The notes below the pieces were generated by a model that saw only the letters and a program-made list of their open reading frames with translations, did not search any database and was not told the DNA's origin. From Faecalibacterium sp. UBA1360 (GTDB lineage Bacteria > Bacillota > Clostridia > Oscillospirales > Ruminococcaceae): 5,248 nt of DNA. The first letter of the stretch is position 1, and each line of letters begins with the position of its first letter. The position numbers and the translations under genes were made by a program. Shown in pieces: positions 1 through 5,248 of this stretch. The stretch spans positions 1 through 5,248 of the forward strand of contig DBRU01000112.1 in assembly GCA_002306375.1 (NCBI GenBank), written 5' to 3'.

Positions 1-1
1 G

Positions 2-1480
2 GGTATGACGGCCATCGCCGCGGCCAACATCCACAACACCGACCAGGTGCGGGACTGCCTGTGCAAGATCACCTTGTCCAGCAAGCACCTGCTGGGGCTC
101 ATCAACGACGTGCTGGACATGTCCAAGATCGAAAGCGGCAAGCTCACGCTGAACATCGACGCCGTCAGCCTGCGGGAGACTGCCGACGGCATCGTCAGCA
201 TCATCCAGCCCCAGGTCAAGGCCCGCAAGCAGCAGTTCGACGTGTTCATCCGCAACATCATGCGGGAAAACGTGCTGTGCGACGGCGTGCGCCTGAACCA
301 GGTGCTGCTGAACCTGTTGTCCAATGCCCTCAAATTCACCCCCGACGGCGGCAGCATCACGCTGACCGTGTCCCAGGAGCCCTCGCCCCGGGGGGATGAC
401 TACGTGCGCACCCGCTTTGTGGTCAAGGACACCGGCATCGGCATGTCGGAGGAATTCCGCCAGAAGATCTTTGAATCCTTCGCCCGGGAGGACACCCACC
501 GCGTCCAGCGCACCGAGGGCACGGGCCTGGGCATGGCCATCACCAAATACATCGTGGACGAGATGCAGGGCACGATCACGGTGGCCAGCGAACGGGACAA
601 GGGCAGCGAGTTCACGGTCACGGTGGACCTGGCCTGCGCCCCCGACGGGGACGAGCCCATGCGCCTGCCCGCCTGGGACATGCTGGTGGTGGACGATGAC
701 CGCCAGCTGTGCGAAAGCGCGGCCGAAAGCCTGCGGGACATCGGCGTGCAGGCCCAGTGGGCCACTTCGGGCGCCGACGCCGTGGCCATGGCCGAAGCCC
801 GCTGCCGGGAAGGCAAGCCCTACCACATCGTGCTGCTGGACTGGAAAATGCCCGATATGGACGGCATCGAGACCGCCCGCCGCCTGCGCGCGGCCATCGG
901 GGACGAGGTGCCTATCCTGCTGATCTCGGCCTATGACTGGAACGACATCGAACAGCAGGCCCGGGCCGCCGGCATCAGCGGCTTTTTGTCCAAACCGCTG
1001 TTCCGTTCCACGCTGTACCACGGTCTGGTGCGCTTTGCGGACCAGGGCGGCGGTGGGGCGGCCGAGGAGGAAAGCGGAGAATCCGCCCCCGATTTCACGG
1101 GCGTGCACGTTCTTCTGGCCGAGGACAACGAACTCAACTGGGAGATCGCCAACGAACTGCTGACGGCCCAGGGCTTCACGCTGGACTGGGCCGAAAACGG
1201 CAGGATCTGCGTGGACAAGTTCGCCGCGTCGGAACCCGGCGCCTACGACCTGATCCTCATGGACCTGCGCATGCCGGTGATGAACGGCTACGAGGCCACC
1301 CGGGCCATCCGCGCCCTGGACCGCCCGGACGCCGCCAAAGTGCCCATCATCGCCATGACGGCGGACGCCTTCTCTGAGGATATTCACAAATGCCTCGAGG
1401 CGGGCATGAACGCCCACATCGCCAAACCCCTGGATATGCGGGAACTGCTGCGCCTTGTGCAAAAACATCTGAACGGATAG
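2..1480 (+). CDS. Hybrid sensor histidine kinase with two receiver domains, 5'-truncated by window edge
   Basis: This is the C-terminal part of a two-component hybrid kinase; the frame is open to the left edge, so the Met at base 5 (residue 1 here) is internal. The residues GMTAIA at the edge are what usually follows the H-box (HDIRTPMNAI type), so the phospho-accepting His should lie just upstream, off-window. Residues 1-50 are the rest of the dimerisation helices (DVLDMSKIESGK at 35-46). The ATPase domain spans about 95-210: N-box N103/N107, G1 box DTGIGM at 142-147, F-box FESFAR at 156-161, G2 box GTGLGM at 172-177. Receiver 1 (about 225-343) has D230/D231, phospho-acceptor D279, S308 and K330. 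Receiver 2 (about 367-490) has E373/D374, D420, T452 and K474. All catalytic residues look intact. No HPt domain follows, so phosphorelay beyond receiver 2 would need a separate HPt protein. The sensory input domain is not visible, so the signal is unknown. Confidence 0.95.
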   Translation, partial: GMTAIAAANIHNTDQVRDCLCKITLSSKHLLGLINDVLDMSKIESGKLTLNIDAVSLRETADGIVSIIQPQVKARKQQFDVFIRNIMRENVLCDGVRLNQVLLNLLSNALKFTPDGGSITLTVSQEPSPRGDDYVRTRFVVKDTGIGMSEEFRQKIFESFAREDTHRVQRTEGTGLGMAITKYIVDEMQGTITVASERDKGSEFTVTVDLACAPDGDEPMRLPAWDMLVVDDDRQLCESAAESLRDIGVQAQWATSGADAVAMAEARCREGKPYHIVLLDWKMPDMDGIETARRLRAAIGDEVPILLISAYDWNDIEQQARAAGISGFLSKPLFRSTLYHGLVRFADQGGGGAAEEESGESAPDFTGVHVLLAEDNELNWEIANELLTAQGFTLDWAENGRICVDKFAASEPGAYDLILMDLRMPVMNGYEATRAIRALDRPDAAKVPIIAMTADAFSEDIHKCLEAGMNAHIAKPLDMRELLRLVQKHLNG

Positions 1481-1491
1481 TTGAAGCGTCA

Positions 1492-1540
1492 AAAGCCCCC
1501 GGTGCGCGCCGTTTTTACGGCGCGCACCGGGGGCTTTGTT
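1492..1540. terminator. Bidirectional intrinsic terminator between convergent genes
   Basis: A perfect 20-bp inverted repeat (1492-1511 paired with 1518-1537) encloses a 6-base loop, TTTTTA. The stem is very GC-rich, with an A-run on its left foot (1491-1494) and T's on its right foot (1535-1540), so it can act as a rho-independent terminator on either strand. It starts 11 bases after the kinase stop and ends 13 bases or more before the phosphatase stop on the other strand, exactly where both transcripts should end. The T-tracts are short, so the long stem must supply most of the strength. Confidence 0.9.
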
Positions 1541-1553
1541 TGGTGCGGCGGGC

Positions 1554-2000
1554 TCACAGCCGGGCAAGCAGGGCCCGGCATCCGGCGTCAATGTCCCGGT
1601 ATGCGGCGTCGAAGTCGTCGGTGTACCAGGGGTCAGCCACCGCGCCGGGCCGGGCGGTAAAATCCAGCAGACGGTGTACTTTGCCTTCGGGGTCGCCGCC
1701 GCAGATGCGTCGGATGTTGCGGATGTTGGCGTCATCCATGCCGATCAGCAGGTCCCAGGCGTCATAATCGGCCCGGCACAGCTGCCGGGCGGTTTTGCCC
1801 GCGCAGGCAATGCCGTGTTCGGCCAGCTTGCGCCGGGCCGGCGGGTAAACGGGGTTGCCCAGCTCCTCGGTACTGGTGGCGGCGGACGCCGCGGCAAACT
1901 CGGCTCCCCGCCCGGCCTTTTCGGCCATATCCTTAAATATAAATTCCGCCATCGGGCTGCGGCAGATATTGCCGTGGCAGATGAACAGGATCCTTGTCAT
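1554..2000 (-). CDS. Low-molecular-weight protein tyrosine phosphatase
   Basis: A complete 148-residue protein, the usual length for the LMW-PTP family of cytoplasmic cysteine phosphatases, which hydrolyse phosphotyrosine (some also phosphoarginine) on proteins. The N-terminal P-loop CHGNICRS (residues 8-15) is the family C(X)5R-S signature, with nucleophile C8 and phosphate-binding R14. The general-acid loop DPWYTDDF (123-130) supplies D123. The segment GNPVYPPARRKLAEHGI (48-64) is also typical. The ATG at 1998-2000 is the first in frame and puts the P-loop at the standard distance from the N-terminus. A Shine-Dalgarno-like GAAAGG (plus strand 2011-2016) lies 10 bases upstream. It is transcribed alone, convergent with the kinase and divergent from the SGNH gene. 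The partner kinase and substrates cannot be read from this window. In Firmicutes such enzymes often counteract BY-kinases of capsule or exopolysaccharide clusters (wzb/ptp type), but no such neighbours are seen here. Confidence 0.95.
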   Translation of the reverse strand: MTRILFICHGNICRSPMAEFIFKDMAEKAGRGAEFAAASAATSTEELGNPVYPPARRKLAEHGIACAGKTARQLCRADYDAWDLLIGMDDANIRNIRRICGGDPEGKVHRLLDFTARPGAVADPWYTDDFDAAYRDIDAGCRALLARL

Positions 2001-2024
2001 TGTATCCCAACCTTTCTTTCGGCC

Positions 2025-2033
2025 ATTATACCA
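2025..2033 (-). promoter_or_regulatory. Extended -10 promoter of the phosphatase gene
   Basis: On the minus strand the sequence reads TGGTATAAT: a perfect sigma-A -10 hexamer (plus 2025-2030) preceded by the TGn extension. No good -35 hexamer sits 16-18 bases further upstream, as expected for an extended -10 promoter. Transcription would start near plus-strand 2018, giving a short leader of about 18 bases that contains the Shine-Dalgarno-like GAAAGG. Confidence 0.7.
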
Positions 2034-2106
2034 TAATAAGGCAGCAAAGTGGTATCCATGCCCGGCAAAAGCCGGCCGTGGGCTGCCGGTATCCGTTCTC
2101 GAAGGG

Positions 2107-2153
2107 GTCCGGGCGTAAAACTTTTGCGCAGTCCGGGCGTAAAACTTTTGCGC
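2107..2153. repeat. Tandem 23-bp direct repeat with palindromic core, possible operator pair
   Basis: Bases 2107-2129 are repeated identically at 2131-2153, a 24-base period with one A between the copies. Each copy contains a 17-base near-palindrome GCGTAAAACTTTTGCGC (2113-2129 and 2137-2153, centred at 2121 and 2145), in which only the T/G pair breaks dyad symmetry. The second copy can also form a longer arm, GTCCGG (2131-2136) with CCGGAC (2153-2158). The centres lie about 74 and 50 bases before the predicted start of the SGNH transcript, positions suited to an activator or to a cooperatively bound repressor. The AT-rich core stands out in very GC-rich surroundings. The repeat is seen directly; the operator role is inferred. 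Confidence 0.6.
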
Positions 2154-2179
2154 CGGACCTGTTTTTAAGGCGGCGGATG

Positions 2180-2188
2180 TGGTATAAT
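2180..2188 (+). promoter_or_regulatory. Extended -10 promoter of the SGNH/XpaC operon
   Basis: The sequence TGGTATAAT has a perfect -10 hexamer at 2183-2188 and the TGn extension at 2180-2182, the same nine bases as in the divergent phosphatase promoter. A poor -35 (CTGTTT at 2159-2164, 18-base spacing) is the best available. Transcription would start near 2195, giving a leader of roughly 48 bases. The weak -35 would suit regulation by a protein bound at the tandem repeat just upstream. Confidence 0.7.
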
Positions 2189-2210
2189 CAAACCAGCTTT
2201 ATGGTTTTTT

Positions 2211-2224
2211 GGCCCGGCCGGGCC
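2211..2224. repeat. 14-bp perfect GC palindrome in the 5' leader
   Basis: GGCCCGGCCGGGCC equals its own reverse complement. It lies in the predicted untranslated leader, directly after a run of six T's (2205-2210) and three bases before the AAGGGGG ribosome binding site at 2228-2234. As RNA it could fold into a short hairpin (5-bp stem, 4-base loop) next to the ribosome site and affect translation. In DNA this rich in G and C, such a palindrome may also be chance. Confidence 0.35.
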
Positions 2225-2227
2225 GGG

Positions 2228-2234
2228 AAGGGGG
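2228..2234 (+). promoter_or_regulatory. Ribosome binding site that fixes the SGNH gene start
   Basis: AAGGGGG, eight bases before the ATG at 2243, is the only Shine-Dalgarno-like stretch near the start of this reading frame. It supports 2243 over the in-frame ATGs at 1994 and 2201. The first precedes the promoter and the second has no ribosome site and lies only about six bases into the predicted transcript. Confidence 0.7.
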
Positions 2235-2242
2235 AAACGAAC

Positions 2243-3562
2243 ATGCCCAACAAGGAAGGCGGCTACGGCGGTTACCGCCGCCAGCCCAGCGACAACAACC
2301 GCCGGGTGCGCGCCCCCGGCGCCGGCGGCGTGCGCCGGGCCGACGACGCCGCCCGCACCTCGGGGCAGCCGGGCCGCGCTTCGGGCGGCGGTACCGGCAG
2401 CATCCCGCGCTCCGACCCGCGCAGTGCTCCCTATGCCCCCGGTCCCGGGGGTGAAGGCGGTCGCCGCGCCCGGTATGACCCGGACGCCCTGGGCGAAGGC
2501 TGGGTGCGCCCCGACCCCTACCGCCGCCCCGCCCCCCAGGGGCAGGGCCCCGGGGCCGATGCCGCCCGTGCCCGGGCCCGCGCCCGGGCGGCCCGTGACC
2601 GCCGCCGCGCCCGGCGCCGGCTTTTGGTGCTGCTGACCGTGGCGGGGCTTTTGGTGGTGTCCGGCATCGTGACGCTGGTCCTGCCGGAATCGGTCACCAC
2701 CCCGCCGTCCGCCGTCGCCACCGCCGAGACCGCCCTGGCCAACCGTCTGGTGGCGCCGCTGCCTTACGCGGGGGGCGAAACGTCCCAGGGCGGGCAGGGC
2801 ATCGACTGGGGCGCCATCGGCCCGGCGCGCCAGACCGACACGTACACCTACACCGTCGCGCCCGCCGTCCCCGCCTCCTTGCCCGAGTTCGGCCGCGTCA
2901 CCACGGACTGGTTCTCTGACGCGGTGTTTTTGGGTGACTCGCTGACGCTGGGGTATCTCGAGTACGACATCGACCTGTCGGGAGCCCGGGTACTGGCCTA
3001 CCAGGGCGCTTCGCCCAACAACTTCGTCAACCGGACCACGCTCAAAAACATCGACGACGTGGAGGAGATCCCTCTGGACATCCTGGCGGCGGACCCGCCT
3101 GCCAAACTGTACCTGCTGGTGGGCACCAACGCCCTGGCCGGCGGTACCAACGACGAAGGCTTCCTGAATTACTATGGCCGTCTGCTGGACGAGCTCAAGA
3201 CCATCCTGCCCGACAGTATGATCTTTGTGCAGTCGGTGCTGCCTGCCCGGGGCGAGGCGCTGGAAACTTCGCCCGGGCTGTCGGTGGAGCACATCGCTTC
3301 CATCAACGACTCCATCCAGTCTCTGTGCGCCGAAAAGGGCTGCTATTATCTGGACCTGGCCTCAGCCCTGACCGACGACACCGGCGCTTTGGCGGAAGAG
3401 TACGCCCAGCCCGACGGCATCCACCTGACCGTCAAGGGGTACAATGCCTGGGTGACCTACCTGTGCACCCATGTGCCCTATGATAAGGACAACCCCTACC
3501 AGGCCGGCAGCACCTATTATCTGGACGAGTCCATCCGCTCGCTGCTGGCTGATCTGCCCTGA
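2243..3562 (+). CDS. Membrane-anchored SGNH/GDSL-family hydrolase with long basic cytoplasmic tail
   Basis: A 439-residue type II membrane protein. Residues 1-126 are a low-complexity, probably disordered cytoplasmic tail rich in Gly, Arg, Pro and Ala; it ends in a strongly basic stretch (11 Arg among residues 109-126). One membrane helix follows (about 127-147), then a linker (148-222) and an SGNH domain (about 225-409). The catalytic blocks are all present: GDSL at 231-234 (nucleophile S233), G255 in YQGAS, GTN at 294-296 (N296), and DGIH at 391-394 (D391, H394). SGNH enzymes hydrolyse esters, and extracellular Firmicute members commonly act on acyl or acetyl groups of envelope or dietary glycans, or on lipids. 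Which applies here is unknown. The Arg-rich flank and positive-inside rule place the catalytic domain outside. The start was chosen by ribosome site and promoter position. The XpaC-family gene follows after 38 bases, probably in the same operon. Confidence 0.88.
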   Translation: MPNKEGGYGGYRRQPSDNNRRVRAPGAGGVRRADDAARTSGQPGRASGGGTGSIPRSDPRSAPYAPGPGGEGGRRARYDPDALGEGWVRPDPYRRPAPQGQGPGADAARARARARAARDRRRARRRLLVLLTVAGLLVVSGIVTLVLPESVTTPPSAVATAETALANRLVAPLPYAGGETSQGGQGIDWGAIGPARQTDTYTYTVAPAVPASLPEFGRVTTDWFSDAVFLGDSLTLGYLEYDIDLSGARVLAYQGASPNNFVNRTTLKNIDDVEEIPLDILAADPPAKLYLLVGTNALAGGTNDEGFLNYYGRLLDELKTILPDSMIFVQSVLPARGEALETSPGLSVEHIASINDSIQSLCAEKGCYYLDLASALTDDTGALAEEYAQPDGIHLTVKGYNAWVTYLCTHVPYDKDNPYQAGSTYYLDESIRSLLADLP

Positions 3563-3586
3563 ATCCATCCAGACCAATTTCCCGAA

Positions 3587-3592
3587 AGAAGG
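3587..3592 (+). promoter_or_regulatory. Ribosome binding site of the XpaC-family gene
   Basis: AGAAGG lies eight bases before the ATG at 3601, inside the 38-base gap after the SGNH stop codon. The gap holds no promoter-like or terminator-like sequence, which supports co-transcription of the two genes. Confidence 0.65.
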
Positions 3593-3600
3593 TCCCGATC

Positions 3601-4881
3601 ATGTCCAATCCCTACTACCAGGCTCCGCCGCCGCGCCGTCCCGACCGATCTGATGAATACCGACGGGGCGATGCGCCCTACCAGATCCCCTGGTGGGTTC
3701 TGCTCATCTGTTTCTGCCTTGGTATGTGGCCCGTCACACTGATCCTGCTGGGCGTCAATTATCTTTTGCGCACCGGCCGGCTGGATTCTTCCGGCTTCCG
3801 CACCAACCGCGGCGGTCCGGCCCGGGCTTCGGCTTATGTGCCCCCCGCCCGGCAGGCCGCCCGCACCGCGCCCCCCGCGGACGCCGCCCCGCAGCGCCCG
3901 GCGCCGCCTCCGCCCGCCTATGCCGCCCCCGCCGCCCCCAAAAAGGAAGAAAGCGACGGCAAGGCCAATATCATGCTGGGCATCGGCATTGCGCTGGCGG
4001 CCGTGGGCGTTCTGGCCACGGTCAGCGGCGTGCATGACCTGATCTTCTACGGCGGGTGGGAGTACTGGCACCTGTATGTGGAGGATGTGGTTGCCGGCTC
4101 GCTGCCGCTGTTTTCCGGCGTGGGCCTTTGCATGGGCGCCCATATCCTCAAGACCCGCCGCCGCATGAGCAAAAAGATCGACAACATCGTGGGCGACGCC
4201 GACCACATGTACATTTCCGACATTGCGGCGGCCGTGCCGTGCAGCTATGACAAGTGCTGCCGCTATCTGGAACGCTGCATCGACAAGGGCGTGTTCGGGG
4301 ACGACGCCTATCTGGATATGCGCACCCGCTGCCTGATCGTGCGGGGCGCGCCGCCCAAGCCGGCCCAGGCCCCAGCGGCCCCGGCGGCCCAGGCGGCCCC
4401 GGTGCCCAACGCCGCCCCCCAGACCGAATACCAGAAAACCCTGGCCCGCCTGCGGGCCTTGAACGAAGCCATCCCCGACAAGGAGATGAGCGCCAAGATC
4501 GCCCGGCTGGAAGCCGTCAGCGCCAAGATCTTTGCCCAGGCCGAATCCGACCCCGAAAAGCTGCCCCAGATGCGCAAGTTCCTGGACTACTACCTGCCTA
4601 CCTCCCTCAAACTGCTGGAATCCTATGCCGAGCTGGACGCCCAGGGCGTGGAAGGGGAGAACATCGCCGAGGCCAAGCGCCGCATCGAGCAGGCCATGGA
4701 TACCCTGGTCACCGCCTTTGAAAACCAGCTGGACCAGCTGTTCCGCTCCGATGCGCTGGACGTGTCCACCGACATCGACGTGATGGAACGCATGCTGCGG
4801 GCCGACGGCCTTGCGGGCGAGGACCCCTTTGCCTCGCTCCGCGCTCCCCAGGCCCCCGAGCCGCCCACCCTTAAACTGTAA
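3601..4881 (+). CDS. XpaC-family membrane protein (5-bromo-4-chloroindolyl phosphate hydrolysis family) with winged-helix-like segment
   Basis: A 426-residue integral membrane protein. A short Pro/Arg-rich N-terminus (1-29) precedes a membrane helix (about 31-55), then a Pro/Ala-rich linker (70-115) and two more helices (about 124-146 and 161-183). Residues 190-248 look like a small helical or winged-helix module, ending CLIVRGAPP. A second Pro/Ala linker (249-273) leads to a helical domain (276-402) whose MRKFLDYYLPTSLKLLESY (324-342) and DVSTDIDVMERML (387-399) match the XpaC family. That family is named after a Bacillus phenotype, hydrolysis of a chromogenic phosphate, and has no established catalytic mechanism; I see no phosphatase motif. 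Members often sit next to telA-like toxic-anion-resistance genes, but no telA is visible here. Instead it follows the SGNH gene in a likely operon. The family call rests on the C-terminal region; the role is unknown. Confidence 0.8.
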   Translation: MSNPYYQAPPPRRPDRSDEYRRGDAPYQIPWWVLLICFCLGMWPVTLILLGVNYLLRTGRLDSSGFRTNRGGPARASAYVPPARQAARTAPPADAAPQRPAPPPPAYAAPAAPKKEESDGKANIMLGIGIALAAVGVLATVSGVHDLIFYGGWEYWHLYVEDVVAGSLPLFSGVGLCMGAHILKTRRRMSKKIDNIVGDADHMYISDIAAAVPCSYDKCCRYLERCIDKGVFGDDAYLDMRTRCLIVRGAPPKPAQAPAAPAAQAAPVPNAAPQTEYQKTLARLRALNEAIPDKEMSAKIARLEAVSAKIFAQAESDPEKLPQMRKFLDYYLPTSLKLLESYAELDAQGVEGENIAEAKRRIEQAMDTLVTAFENQLDQLFRSDALDVSTDIDVMERMLRADGLAGEDPFASLRAPQAPEPPTLKL

Positions 4882-4905
4882 CTTGGCTCCATAACGACAA
4901 AACAA

Positions 4906-4956
4906 GCCCCGCGCCTTTGGCTGAATGCTCAAAGGCGCGGGGCGTTTGTCTTTGTT
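4906..4956. terminator. Probable bidirectional terminator between XpaC-family gene and flavoprotein gene
   Basis: A perfect 14-bp inverted repeat (4906-4919 with 4930-4943) surrounds a 10-base loop, and a T-rich tail follows (4945-4956). A further short pairing is possible between GACAAA (4896-4901) and TTTGTC (4945-4950). The A-rich left flank (4897-4905) gives a U-rich tail for transcripts on the other strand. The hairpin starts 24 bases after the XpaC-family stop and ends about 30 bases before the stop of the convergent flavoprotein gene. Confidence 0.85.
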
Positions 4957-4974
4957 AAGAAAGGTCCGTAACAA

Positions 4975-5247
4975 TCAGGCGCGCACGGCGTCAGCCACGG
5001 CGTCGGCCAGGGCCTCCACTTCCGGCTTCTGGGCGTCGCTCAGGGCGCAGCGCACGGTCAGGCGGGCGTCCAGGACGGCGCAGTTCTTCAGCCCTTCCAG
5101 CTTGGCGGCCATGAGCCGGGCGGACATGGGCGCCCAGCTGCCGCTTTCGATCAGGGCGAAGGTGCGGTTCTGCAAGCCAAGGGCCTGCAAGTCATCCAGC
5201 AGGGCGGCCACGGGCGGGTACAGGCCGCCGTTGTAGGTGGGGCTGGC
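4975..5247 (-). CDS. C-terminal flavodoxin-like domain of a probable FprA-type flavodiiron protein, 5'-truncated by window edge
   Basis: Ninety C-terminal residues are visible, and the frame is open through the right edge, so the GTG at 5209-5211 is an internal Val rather than a start. The visible part begins ASPTYNGGLYPP (residues 1-12), a flavodoxin-fold FMN loop in the style of FprA/rubredoxin-oxygen oxidoreductase proteins. LGLQNRTFALIESGSWAP (22-39) then matches the second flavin-contacting region and KLEGLKNCAVLDARLTVR (49-66) the usual tail. In flavodiiron proteins an N-terminal metallo-beta-lactamase-fold diiron domain reduces O2 to water or NO to N2O, fed by FMN; that domain would lie off-window and is not seen. 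A stand-alone flavodoxin-domain protein is the main alternative. The gene is convergent with the XpaC-family gene. Confidence 0.78.
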   Translation of the reverse strand, partial: ASPTYNGGLYPPVAALLDDLQALGLQNRTFALIESGSWAPMSARLMAAKLEGLKNCAVLDARLTVRCALSDAQKPEVEALADAVADAVRA

Positions 5248-5248
5248 C

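Noticed and set aside
2062..2075. Mini-hairpin CCGGC-AAAA-GCCGG
   Set aside because: A five-pair stem in GC-rich DNA is readily found by chance, it has no T-tract, and it is not placed at the end of a gene.
2190..2210. Hairpin AAACCA/TGGTTT followed by a T-run, resembling a terminator or attenuator
   Set aside because: The left arm overlaps the predicted transcription start, so the full stem would not be in the RNA, and six AT-rich pairs are too weak for a terminator.
1994..2242. In-frame upstream extension of the SGNH gene to the ATG at 1994
   Set aside because: The 83 added residues would be encoded by the divergent promoter region, including the tandem repeat and the -10 box at 2183, and would overlap the phosphatase start. 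No ribosome site precedes that ATG.
2243..2640. Possible foreign or mobile origin of the Arg/Gly-rich segment because of its extreme composition
   Set aside because: The bias follows from Arg, Gly, Ala and Pro codons in a GC-rich genome, and the rest of the gene and its neighbours have the same third-position preference. No integrase, insertion sequence ends or target duplication is visible.
2165..3292. 375-codon open frame on the minus strand, antisense to the SGNH gene
   Set aside because: Composition is Gly/Arg/His-rich without domains, and it is antisense to a gene with all SGNH catalytic motifs in place.
3517..4974. 485-codon open frame on the minus strand, antisense to the XpaC-family gene
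   Set aside because: Its translation is low-complexity and rich in Gly, Val, His and Arg with no recognisable domain, it reads back through a terminator, and it is the expected shadow of a GC-biased gene. The plus-strand gene has a ribosome site, membrane helices and a family match.
4975..5211. A short stand-alone 78-residue protein starting at the GTG at 5211
   Set aside because: The frame stays open to the right edge and the 12 extra residues (ASPTYNGGLYPP) complete a flavodoxin-type loop, so this is the end of a longer gene.

Overview
The window is chromosomal DNA of high G+C content, with almost every third codon position G or C. It most resembles a gut-type anaerobic Firmicute of the Oscillospiraceae/Ruminococcaceae kind (Faecalibacterium, Gemmiger or Subdoligranulum relatives). 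This rests on three protein-family impressions: a hybrid histidine kinase of the style expanded in Clostridia, an XpaC-family membrane protein, and a probable flavodiiron (FprA-type) protein typical of strict anaerobes. The taxonomic placement is inference. I see no rRNA, tRNA, CRISPR array, transposase or other sign of a mobile element.

Layout: (1) 2-1480, + strand: the 3' part of a hybrid sensor histidine kinase. The window opens just after the expected phospho-accepting His box, and what remains is the end of the dimerisation helix, the ATPase domain and two receiver domains. (2) 1492-1537: a perfect 20-bp inverted repeat, a bidirectional terminator shared with the convergent next gene. 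(3) 1554-2000, - strand: a complete low-molecular-weight protein tyrosine phosphatase. (4) 2001-2242: a divergent control region with an extended -10 promoter facing each way, and a 23-bp tandem direct repeat with a palindromic core upstream of the right-hand promoter. (5) 2243-3562, + strand: a single-pass membrane protein with a long Arg/Gly/Pro-rich cytoplasmic tail and an extracellular SGNH hydrolase domain. (6) 3601-4881, + strand, 38 bases later and probably in the same operon: a three-helix membrane protein with a winged-helix-like segment and a C-terminal XpaC-family domain. (7) 4906-4956: a second probable bidirectional terminator. (8) 4975-5247, - strand: the C-terminal flavodoxin-like end of a probable FprA-type flavodiiron protein, which runs off the right edge.

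The likely transcription units are therefore: kinase (+), phosphatase (-), the SGNH/XpaC pair (+) and the flavoprotein (-). Each convergent junction carries a strong hairpin. The SGNH/XpaC pair is the least conventional part. Both are membrane proteins with low-complexity extensions rich in Pro, Ala or Arg, they appear to be co-transcribed, and a repeated palindrome precedes their promoter. A role in the cell envelope is plausible but is inference; the sequence does not establish a substrate.
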